Source: Candidatus Krumholzibacteriia bacterium (lineage in GTDB: Bacteria; Krumholzibacteriota; Krumholzibacteriia; LZORAL124-64-63). From it: a stretch of DNA of 64,000 nt. The stretch is taken from the NCBI GenBank assembly GCA_024763215.1, contig JANTFX010000007.1, positions 1-64,000 on the forward strand, written 5' to 3'. This document shows, piece after piece, positions 58,549-64,000 of the stretch (positions are counted from its first letter, which is position 1; every line of letters starts with the position of its first letter). Both the position numbers and the translations under genes were made by a program. Under the pieces are notes generated by a model. That model was not told where the DNA came from and searched no databases. It saw nothing but the letters and a program-made list of their open reading frames with translations.

Positions 58549-58577
58549 ATGCTACCGGGGTCACGAACACACGTCAA
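58549..58577 (-). promoter_or_regulatory. Promoter of hsp20-lon
   Basis: Minus-strand TTGACG (58572-58577) and TAGCAT (58549-58554) are exactly 17 bases apart. Predicted transcription start near 58542 leaves a 78-base GC-rich leader before the hsp20 ATG, with several short GC stems near the start codon. No sigma32-type boxes or CIRCE element are seen. Confidence 0.6.
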
Positions 58578-58586
58578 CCAATCCCC

Positions 58587-59195
58587 TCAAAATCGGCGCA
58601 AAACCCCGACGACCACCCCCTGCACCCTGACGCTCTCCTCGGGGAATTCCAGGACGGGATAAGCGGGATTGGCCGGCTGCAGGCGGATCAGGGAGCCGTC
58701 GCGGTAATACTGCTTGACCGTCACGGAATCGCCCTCGACCAGGGCGATGACCGTCTCCCCGTTACGCGCCACCTCCCGGGCCTCGACGACCACGGTATCC
58801 CCGTCCCGGATCTGTTCGTCGATCATGGAATCGCCCCTGACGCGCAGGGCGTAGGTCCGCCCCTTCCCCAGCCACTGCTCGGGCAGGGCGATCTCCTCCC
58901 TGTCCTCCAGGGCTTCGATGGGATACCCCGCGGCGACCGTGCCCAGTACCGGCACCCTGACCAGCTGGGAGGTCGGGCCCTCCCCGTCCACGACTTCCAG
59001 GTCACGGCTGGCGTTGCGGCGCCCCCGGCGCAGGTAGCCCTTGGCCACCAGCTGGCCGACGTGCTTGTGGACCGTGGCCACGGAGGAAAGTTCGAACCGG
59101 GCCCCGATTTCCTGCAGGGTGGGCGCGTAACCCCGCTGCAGGGTGTACTCGGTGATGAACTGGAGGATCTCCGCCTGCCGGGGTGTCAGCCCCAT
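58587..59195 (-). CDS. lexA: LexA repressor
   Basis: SOS-response repressor that self-cleaves with activated RecA. The 202-residue protein has an N-terminal winged helix (about 1-65; GYAPTLQEIGARFELSSVATVHKH), the scissile Ala89-Gly90 in VLGTVAAGYPI, catalytic Ser123 in RGDSMID and Lys161 in DSVTVKQYY, all intact. ATG at 59195 has AAAGGAG six bases upstream; the longer frame to 59258 is not needed. I did not find a convincing SOS box in front of it, so the operator of this lineage may differ from the E. coli or Bacillus type. Confidence 0.95.
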   Translation of the reverse strand: MGLTPRQAEILQFITEYTLQRGYAPTLQEIGARFELSSVATVHKHVGQLVAKGYLRRGRRNASRDLEVVDGEGPTSQLVRVPVLGTVAAGYPIEALEDREEIALPEQWLGKGRTYALRVRGDSMIDEQIRDGDTVVVEAREVARNGETVIALVEGDSVTVKQYYRDGSLIRLQPANPAYPVLEFPEESVRVQGVVVGVLRRF

Positions 59196-59382
59196 AACAT
59201 TCTCCTTTGCCGTACAAGGTCGCATCCCCGCACCGGCCACCCGGGCAGCCATGAACAAGGACTGCCAGGCGGTGCGGAGGGGCCCCGCTTCGACCCGGGG
59301 CGCCTGCCTCGGGCTGCATCATGGGTCAGGGGGAAGCGAAAGTCCAGCGAAAAAAAGACGAAGGAAAGGAGAAATATCGCCA

Positions 59383-59410
59383 ACCATAGCGGACGCGGAC
59401 GCATCCGCAA
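59383..59410 (-). promoter_or_regulatory. Candidate lexA promoter
   Basis: Minus-strand TTGCGG (59405-59410) and TATGGT (59383-59388) with a 16-base spacer. Both hexamers are weak matches and the leader to lexA would be about 180 bases, so this is tentative. Confidence 0.3.
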
Positions 59411-59424
59411 GGGCAACAGGGATC

Positions 59425-59452
59425 TTGCCTGTCCGGATCGAGGTGCTAGACT
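59425..59452 (+). promoter_or_regulatory. Candidate promoter of the HIT gene
   Basis: Plus-strand TTGCCT (59425-59430) and TAGACT (59447-59452) are 16 bases apart. The predicted start near 59459 gives a leader of about 39 bases before the ATG at 59498, with GGAGG eight bases from the start codon. Confidence 0.5.
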
Positions 59453-59497
59453 GACGCCTCACCAATGGTAGCTGTTGAACACGGGGAGGTAGAGAGC

Positions 59498-59842
59498 ATG
59501 CCCGGCTGCATCTTCTGCGACATAGTCGCGGGCCGGATTCCGGCCACCGAGTTGTACCGTGATGAGGATTTCCTCGCCTTCAGGGACATCGACCCCCAGG
59601 CTCCGGTGCACATCCTGCTGATCCCGTTGCGCCATATCCCCGGTCTGTCGGACCTGACCCCGGACGACGCGGACCTCACGGGCCGCCTGATCCTGACCGC
59701 CACGGGCATCGCCGCCGACCAGGGCCTGGACGACGCCGGCTACCGGTTCGTGGTCAACTGCGGTCGGCAGGGTGGCCAGGCGGTCGACCACCTCCATCTG
59801 CACATCCTCGGGGGCCGCCAGATGCAATGGCCTCCCGGCTGA
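59498..59842 (+). CDS. HIT-family hydrolase (HinT-like)
   Basis: Histidine-triad nucleotide-binding protein, typically a purine nucleoside phosphoramidase. The 114-residue protein begins with CIFCDIVAGRIPATELY, has FRDIDPQAPVHILLIPLRHI, and ends with the triad HLHLHILGGRQMQWPPG, the Hint-type C-terminus. ATG at 59498 is chosen by its Shine-Dalgarno; a frame extending to 59465 adds nothing conserved. It is divergent from lexA and convergent with the H1-like gene. Confidence 0.93.
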   Translation: MPGCIFCDIVAGRIPATELYRDEDFLAFRDIDPQAPVHILLIPLRHIPGLSDLTPDDADLTGRLILTATGIAADQGLDDAGYRFVVNCGRQGGQAVDHLHLHILGGRQMQWPPG

Positions 59843-59867
59843 TCCGCGCGGCCGGCGCCAAGAAAAA

Positions 59868-59889
59868 CGCCCCGGAAACATCCGGGGCG
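59868..59889 (-). terminator. Rho-independent terminator of the H1-like gene
   Basis: Nine-base arms (59868-59876 and 59881-59889) with an AACA loop on the plus strand. On the minus strand the stem is followed by TTTTTCTT, a good U-run. It lies 26 bases past the H1-like stop and 26 bases past the convergent HIT stop, so it may act in both directions, although the U-run is only on the minus side. Confidence 0.85.
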
Positions 59890-59914
59890 CCGGGGCCTGG
59901 AATTGCTGCCCTCG

Positions 59915-60430
59915 TCAACCAGCCTTGTAGACACCCCTTGAGACCCGCTTGACGGCCTTGCTCGTCGAGAGCGTACGCCGCAGGACGTTGTCGAAGTTCT
60001 TGCTCTTGCTCTTGAACATTTTCCCGTCGACGATGGTCGCGAACAGTTCCTTGAAGTTCATGGGGCCACCGTTCTGCTTCAGGACGGCCAGGACCACGTC
60101 CTCCAGCTTGGCCCGCGGGGATCCCTTGCGGCCGGCCGCTTTCTTGCGCGGAGCCTTCTTGGCCGCGGCCTTCCTGCCGGGGGCCTTTTTCGCCGCCGCC
60201 TTCTTCTTCCCGCGCGCCTTCTTCACCGCACCGGACTTCTTCTTGGCCCGGGCAGGCGCGGGAGCACCGCCGGCCAGGAGCTTCGACAGTTCATTCTCCA
60301 CCCTCGCAAGCTCCTTGGCCAGACGTTGCCGTTCCGTCTCCAGGACATCGATGCGCTCCCTGGCGGCCAGCAGACGCTTGAGGTCGCCTGTGCTCAGATC
60401 ATTCAGGATCGAGGAATTCTTCCGGGGCAT
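59915..60430 (-). CDS. Histone H1-like DNA-binding protein with C-terminal winged-helix-like domain
   Basis: A 171-residue basic protein in three parts. Residues 1-52 form a short helix and a predicted coiled coil (RIDVLETERQRLAKELARVE) suited to dimerisation. Residues about 61-108 are a Lys/Ala/Arg tail with KKAP and KKAA repeats, like the histone H1 C-terminus or AlgP. Residues 109-171 (LEDVVLAVLKQNGG, NFKELFATIVDGKMF, SKNFDNVLRRTLST, RVSRGVYKAG) resemble a HARE-HTH or H1-type winged helix. Likely a nucleoid or regulatory protein. ATG at 60430 has AGGAGG five bases upstream. It is monocistronic, with its own promoter, operators and terminator. Confidence 0.82.
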   Translation of the reverse strand: MPRKNSSILNDLSTGDLKRLLAARERIDVLETERQRLAKELARVENELSKLLAGGAPAPARAKKKSGAVKKARGKKKAAAKKAPGRKAAAKKAPRKKAAGRKGSPRAKLEDVVLAVLKQNGGPMNFKELFATIVDGKMFKSKSKNFDNVLRRTLSTSKAVKRVSRGVYKAG

Positions 60431-60456
60431 CACAGCCTCCTGGTTGGGGTATCGCT

Positions 60457-60505
60457 CAATATTGAAAACTACCTGTCTGCAACCTAGTCCAATTTTTCAA
60501 TATTG
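60457..60505. repeat. Inverted pair of CAATATTG operator-like sites
   Basis: The 12-base sequence CAATATTGAAAA at 60457-60468 recurs inverted at 60494-60505. Each core CAATATTG is itself a palindrome, and the two centres are 41 bases apart, about four helical turns. One copy overlaps the -35 and spacer of the promoter at 60481-60509 and the other lies about 10-17 bases into the transcript, an arrangement typical of a repressor operator pair. Confidence 0.7.
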
Positions 60506-60509
60506 TCAA
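60481..60509 (-). promoter_or_regulatory. Promoter of the H1-like gene
   Basis: Minus-strand TTGACA (60504-60509; full -35 consensus) and TAGGTT (60481-60486) are exactly 17 bases apart. The predicted start near 60474 gives a leader of about 44 bases. The local AT-richness is striking in an otherwise GC-rich window. Confidence 0.7.
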
Positions 60510-60518
60510 ACCGCCGTC

Positions 60519-62108
60519 TCAATCCCCGGGGGCCGACCTTGCCGCCGCTTCATATCCGGCCAGATCCACACCGTCATCGAGATTGCGCAGGGCGCGAATG
60601 GCGTTGATCTCGTCGTCGGCGATGGGCTGGGAGTTCTCGGGTTGGAAGGCGAAAACCCCGTTGCCGTCGTTCATGAGACGGTAACCGTCGCAGGAGCTGT
60701 GCCTGTAAAGTCCCAGCACATGGCCGAATTCATGCAGGCACACACCCTCGACGGCGGGTCCTGTCTCCACCGAACCTTCACCGACAAGGCTTGCGTCGAT
60801 ATCCAGACCCATGAGCCGAGGAGTGACCGCACCCAGGGATCCCTGGGGATCCAGCAGCTCGACCTGCCCGTGATTGAAAAGTCCCTGCGCCACGAAATCA
60901 ACAATCACATCCGCAGCCGCTTCCTCGTCCACCCTTGCCAGGAGATCCTCGCCGACCGTGTCGTTCCAGAATTCCAGCGCCTGCAGACATAACGCCCCGA
61001 AATCGACCCCGTCATCCCTGACGAGGTCGGGGATGAATACCCGCACCGGGTACGTGCGCCACTTGTGAAGGATGCCGGGCCCGTCCCTGGAATCGGTTCC
61101 GGTCATGTAGCGCAGGTAGGCGAGGAAATCACCGCCGTTGGCATTGCAACTGGCGTCGGCCCCGTATTGGTAAAGCATGGTGATCGCCAACGGCTCGGTC
61201 TGGTCGGCGGCATGACGGTAGGCGCTGGTGAAGGTGTAATAATCCGGATCGATGGCCACGGCCTTGACCCTTACCGAATCCGCGCTGCTGAACGGCCCCT
61301 GGTCAAAAGATCCATCGGCGCCCGAGGCCTGGGTCATGATGCCGCCGGAACCGGTTTCGAAGTGCAGGATCACGCTGGCCAGGGGCTCCCCGTGATCGTC
61401 CCGGACCCGACCGGACAGGTACCAGGGGTAGGAGATCGTGAAGGTGTGCGAAGCGGGCAGGGGAGACATCACGCCCCTCTCGTCCACGCAGCGAACACCG
61501 ACCCAGACCCGGCTGCCGGGGATCATGCCGTCGTCCTGGGTCAGCTCCTTCACGTAACCGATGCCCCCGTCGGCCGGGACCGTCACCTGCACGTCGGCCG
61601 CATCCCAGTTGCCCACATCCAGATTGCCGGCGAAGCTGCAGCCGATCACGTAGGATGCTATGGGATAAGCACTGCCGGCGACCGCGGTCCAGCTGACGCG
61701 GATGGAACCGACCTGCGAGCCGTTCGCCACCTGAACATTACCCACCGGAGGCGGGGCCTCGCCCCCTCCCCCGGAAACCGTGACCGTCCATTGGTGGGAC
61801 GTGCTGCCGCCGTCGTAAACGAGTTCCACCCTGACTTCATGGTCCCCCGATGCATCGGCCAGATAGCTGAAGGAATCAGCCTGGGAAACCACCTTCCCGT
61901 CCTTCTTCCACTGGGCCGCAAGGCCGGTGGCATTGGCCGAGCTGTAGGAGAAGACGGTGGTCTCGCCCACGTCCATGGTCAGGGACGAGGCTGCGGGCAG
62001 AAAGCTGAACTCCGGCGACCCGTCGGGCCCGGTGCTGGAATTACAGCCGCCCGACATCAAAAGCGCACACGCCACCGGAATCGCAAACAAGGTCGACAAC
62101 CTGAGCAC
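60519..62108 (-). CDS. Lipoprotein metalloprotease of the matrixin/metzincin type
   Basis: A 529-residue surface or periplasmic lipoprotein with signal peptide and lipobox LMSGGC (Cys about 22). Residues about 30-115 and 120-230 look like Ig/fibronectin-type beta domains (VSWTAVAGSAYPIASY), and 230-305 like a carboxypeptidase-regulatory-type beta sandwich (SGRVRDDHGEPLASVILHFE). The C-terminal protease carries the metzincin zinc motif HEFGHVLGLYRH (459-470) followed by a Met-turn RLMND. Its substrate is unknown. GTG at 62108 has AAGGAG five bases upstream. Own promoter at 62153-62181. Confidence 0.88.
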   Translation of the reverse strand: MLRLSTLFAIPVACALLMSGGCNSSTGPDGSPEFSFLPAASSLTMDVGETTVFSYSSANATGLAAQWKKDGKVVSQADSFSYLADASGDHEVRVELVYDGGSTSHQWTVTVSGGGGEAPPPVGNVQVANGSQVGSIRVSWTAVAGSAYPIASYVIGCSFAGNLDVGNWDAADVQVTVPADGGIGYVKELTQDDGMIPGSRVWVGVRCVDERGVMSPLPASHTFTISYPWYLSGRVRDDHGEPLASVILHFETGSGGIMTQASGADGSFDQGPFSSADSVRVKAVAIDPDYYTFTSAYRHAADQTEPLAITMLYQYGADASCNANGGDFLAYLRYMTGTDSRDGPGILHKWRTYPVRVFIPDLVRDDGVDFGALCLQALEFWNDTVGEDLLARVDEEAAADVIVDFVAQGLFNHGQVELLDPQGSLGAVTPRLMGLDIDASLVGEGSVETGPAVEGVCLHEFGHVLGLYRHSSCDGYRLMNDGNGVFAFQPENSQPIADDEINAIRALRNLDDGVDLAGYEAAARSAPGD

Positions 62109-62152
62109 GAAGACTCCTTGAGGTAATGAGGGAGGGAACCCAACGCATGAAA

Positions 62153-62181
62153 AAGATACGAATTATGACAAGCACTCACAA
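62153..62181 (-). promoter_or_regulatory. Candidate promoter of the metalloprotease gene
   Basis: Minus-strand TTGTGA (62176-62181) and TATCTT (62153-62158) with a 17-base spacer, inside a locally AT-rich stretch. The predicted start near 62146 leaves a leader of about 38 bases. Confidence 0.45.
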
Positions 62182-62198
62182 CCGAGGGGCCGCAGGAC

Positions 62199-63872
62199 TC
62201 AGCGCGGACCGCGATATTTACGGTCTTCCGGCGCGATCCACCACTCGGCCAGATTGTTGATGGGAGACAGCAGGTGGGGCCGCACATCCTGCAACCGCAA
62301 GCTCACGCCGACAAGATTGTCCGGATAGAACAGGTAGGCACAGGGGGGGTCCCCGGCCAGGGTTTCCTGCAGCCGGCACCACACGGGCAAGGCGGCCGCC
62401 CTGTCCCGTATCTCCAGGGCCGCCTCCAGCAGGGAATCCACCCTGGCATTGGCATAGTGCCCCTGGTTGAACCTGGCCGAGGCCCGGGAGCTCACGTACT
62501 CCGAAGGATCCCCGAACAGGTTGGCGTTCAACAACCCCAGATAGGCATCGAACCGCCCCTCCTGCAGGCGTTCCAGGCCGGTGGCGAGTTCCAGGCTGCG
62601 CAAGGTCACCTTCGCGCCGACATCCGCGAACGCCCGCTTGAGGATCACCGCCCCGTCTTCCCGCACGGGGTCACCCTGGCGGCTGAGGATCTCGAATTCC
62701 AGCTTCAGGCCGTCCCGCTCCAGGACGCCGTCATGATCAAGGTCGCGCCAGCCCGCGGCAGCCAGCATCCCCCGGGCGCGGGCGGGATCGTAGGGGTCCG
62801 GGGCCAATTCGCCGTCATGATTCCAGACCGCGGGCGGGATCGGGGTCGCCGCAGGCTTGCCGTATCCTCCCAGCAGGGTGGCGATCATCCCCTGCCTGTC
62901 GATGGCCAGCGACAGCGCACGCCGCGTCCGGGCGTCGCGGAAGCGTGGATTGTCCAGGTTCCACTGGAGGTAGTAGAAACCACGCCCACCGATGGCGACG
63001 ATCCTCGCGGCCTGCTTCGCCTCCAACCGCCTGGCATCCGCCGGGGCCAGATGGTAGACCAGATCCACCGCCCCGGTTTCCAGAGCCAGGACCCGGGCGC
63101 TGGCCTCGGGGATGACACGCAGGACGACCCGCGCCAGCAGGGCCGCCGGGCCGGGGTAGGAAGGGTTGGGCACCAGGACCAGGTCGCCGTTGTAGGAACG
63201 CGAGGCCAGCATGAACTCCCCGCTGGAAAGCGGGCTTTCGTTCAGGGGCCATCGGGAGACCGCATTCGGATCGTAGTCCTTCACGATGTGGTAGGGCAGG
63301 ATGTGATGCCAGGTCCGCTGCACGGGATCGGCGACGGGGTAGGTCAGGCGGTAACGAACCGTGGCCGAATCCAGCGCCGCCACGGACGCCACATCCCGGT
63401 AGAACCCCCGCCGCGGACTCGCGATGCGCTCGTCCTGGAACAGCCGCAGGGAATAGGCCACGTCCTGCGCAGTGAGGGGCTGGCCGTCGGACCACCGCCA
63501 GGGGCGTAGATGATAGGTCACCGAAAGGCCGTCGGCGGAAACCTCCCAGCCGGTGGCGATGCGGGGCTGCCAGCTCAGGTCGTCGGCCATCTCGGCCAAG
63601 CCGTCATGCATCTCGGCGTAGATCATCCCCGCCAGCGCGGAGTTGTAGAGCAGGGGATTGAGGATACCGGGATCGGCCGGGATCGCCACCACGGCCGTGC
63701 CCCCCGGCACGGGGCCGGCAGGACGCGGTGTCTGTCCGGCCGGGACCTTCGCGTCCTGATCGCCGGAACATCCGCCGCCCATAACCACCATCAGCAGCAC
63801 CATGAAAACACCGGGGCGGCAAAGGATCCGGCCACGGGGTGTTTTCCGGCCCGAAGGTGAGGTCGCAGGCAA
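62199..63872 (-). CDS. Extracellular solute-binding lipoprotein, family 5 (oligopeptide type)
   Basis: Substrate-binding component of a Dpp/Opp-like ABC importer, or a stand-alone binding lipoprotein, since no permease genes follow. The 557-residue protein has an Arg-rich n-region, hydrophobic core and lipobox VMGGGC, followed by the SBP_bac_5 fold: LNPLLYNSALAGMIYAEMHDGL, TYHLRPWRWSDGQPLTAQDV (the family's W-DG-P-T-A-D-V signature), RRALSLAIDRQGMI, and a C-terminal lobe. The TTG start at 63872 has GGAG six bases upstream, while the first ATG at 63803 would leave only a stub signal. Its promoter lies 50 bases upstream. Confidence 0.9.
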   Translation of the reverse strand: MPATSPSGRKTPRGRILCRPGVFMVLLMVVMGGGCSGDQDAKVPAGQTPRPAGPVPGGTAVVAIPADPGILNPLLYNSALAGMIYAEMHDGLAEMADDLSWQPRIATGWEVSADGLSVTYHLRPWRWSDGQPLTAQDVAYSLRLFQDERIASPRRGFYRDVASVAALDSATVRYRLTYPVADPVQRTWHHILPYHIVKDYDPNAVSRWPLNESPLSSGEFMLASRSYNGDLVLVPNPSYPGPAALLARVVLRVIPEASARVLALETGAVDLVYHLAPADARRLEAKQAARIVAIGGRGFYYLQWNLDNPRFRDARTRRALSLAIDRQGMIATLLGGYGKPAATPIPPAVWNHDGELAPDPYDPARARGMLAAAGWRDLDHDGVLERDGLKLEFEILSRQGDPVREDGAVILKRAFADVGAKVTLRSLELATGLERLQEGRFDAYLGLLNANLFGDPSEYVSSRASARFNQGHYANARVDSLLEAALEIRDRAAALPVWCRLQETLAGDPPCAYLFYPDNLVGVSLRLQDVRPHLLSPINNLAEWWIAPEDRKYRGPR

Positions 63873-63921
63873 AAATCTCTCCCTGGATTGCGGTAAGCTC
63901 GCCAAGCAGGATGACCCGATC

Positions 63922-63950
63922 AACCTACCCAACCGGTCCGGGGTGGTCAA
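63922..63950 (-). promoter_or_regulatory. Promoter of the solute-binding lipoprotein gene
   Basis: Minus-strand TTGACC (63945-63950) and TAGGTT (63922-63927) are 17 bases apart. The -10 is identical to that of the H1-like and bamA promoters. The predicted start near 63915 leaves a leader of about 43 bases before the TTG start codon. Confidence 0.6.
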
Positions 63951-64000
63951 CCCTCCAGGAGATGCCGCCCGGGTACGCAAGCGGCCCCGGGAATCCCGGG

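Larger units (their letters stand above)
59196..59497. other. Divergent lexA / HIT-gene control region
   Basis: A 302-base region between two divergent genes. It holds a candidate leftward promoter for lexA (59383-59410) and a rightward one for the HIT gene (59425-59452), leaving a lexA leader of about 180 bases with a minus-strand pyrimidine-rich tract near 59340-59375. I see no coding sequence and no clear LexA operator. Confidence 0.5.

Noticed and set aside
58564-58577. CGAAC-ACAC-GT resembling half of a Gram-positive-type LexA box near the hsp20 -35
   Set aside because: Only one half-site matches; the other half is not GTTCG. It lies downstream of lexA rather than before it, so I do not call an SOS operator.

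Overview
This 64 kb window is a gene-dense, high-GC chromosomal segment of a Gram-negative (diderm) bacterium. The evidence for an LPS outer membrane is direct: the Raetz lipid A genes lpxA, lpxB, lpxC, lpxD and lpxK, the outer-membrane assembly genes bamA, bamD and skp, the lipoprotein exporter lolCD, the Tol-Pal operon and heptosyltransferase-like genes. Several features point away from Proteobacteria. lpxC is fused to fabZ, as in the Bacteroidetes/FCB side of the tree. There is a full bacillithiol set (bshA, bshB, bshC), and a mcsA-mcsB-clpC module of the kind best known from Firmicutes. A high-GC FCB-type candidate phylum (Krumholzibacteriota, Eisenbacteria or Latescibacterota-like) is my best guess; this is inference. 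Nearly all genes read leftward (minus strand); only a small lipoprotein gene (11.8 kb) and a HIT-family gene (59.5 kb) read rightward.

Layout from left to right. 0.1-5.6 kb: cupin gene, then cpoB, pal, tolB, tolA, tolR, tolQ and a small family-of-unknown-function gene, all driven from a near-consensus promoter that overlaps the bshA stop codon. 5.7-11.6 kb: nadB, a SAM methyltransferase, bshC, bshB and bshA, each overlapping the next; the methyltransferase is a candidate N-methyl-bacillithiol synthase. 11.8-12.4 kb: a rightward orphan lipoprotein gene whose likely terminator lies inside lpxK. 12.4-21.6 kb: bamA, skp, lpxD, lpxC-fabZ, lpxA, lpxB, a DUF374 acyltransferase and lpxK. 21.9-40.4 kb: a long leftward series ftsK, rimO, unknown exported protein, bamD, nadD, polA, coaE, prfB (with its programmed frameshift), lysS, lolC, lolD, mcsA, mcsB, clpC, mostly joined by 4-base stop/start overlaps. 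40.4-48.2 kb: phzF, acyl-CoA dehydrogenase, TPR protein, aroQ, efp, accB, pilT, accC. 48.4-58.5 kb: hsp20 and lon followed by a glycan/LPS-core cluster. 58.6-64 kb: lexA, HIT protein, a histone H1-like protein with its own symmetric operator, a matrixin-like lipoprotein protease and an oligopeptide-binding lipoprotein.

The window contains no rRNA, tRNA, CRISPR array, insertion sequence or prophage that I could see; it reads as core genome. The most interesting points are (1) an McsB whose phosphagen-kinase signature residues are largely replaced, next to intact McsA and ClpC and without a ctsR gene; (2) a methyltransferase embedded between nadB and bshC that may N-methylate bacillithiol; (3) a lysine-rich H1-like protein with a C-terminal winged-helix-like domain, expressed from a promoter flanked by two copies of a palindromic operator spaced about four helical turns apart; (4) pilT inserted with two terminators between accB and accC; and (5) a recurring -10 hexamer TAGGTT and frequent TTG start codons. 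All coordinates of starts were chosen from Shine-Dalgarno position and neighbour overlap; no searches were run, so family names rest on motif recognition.
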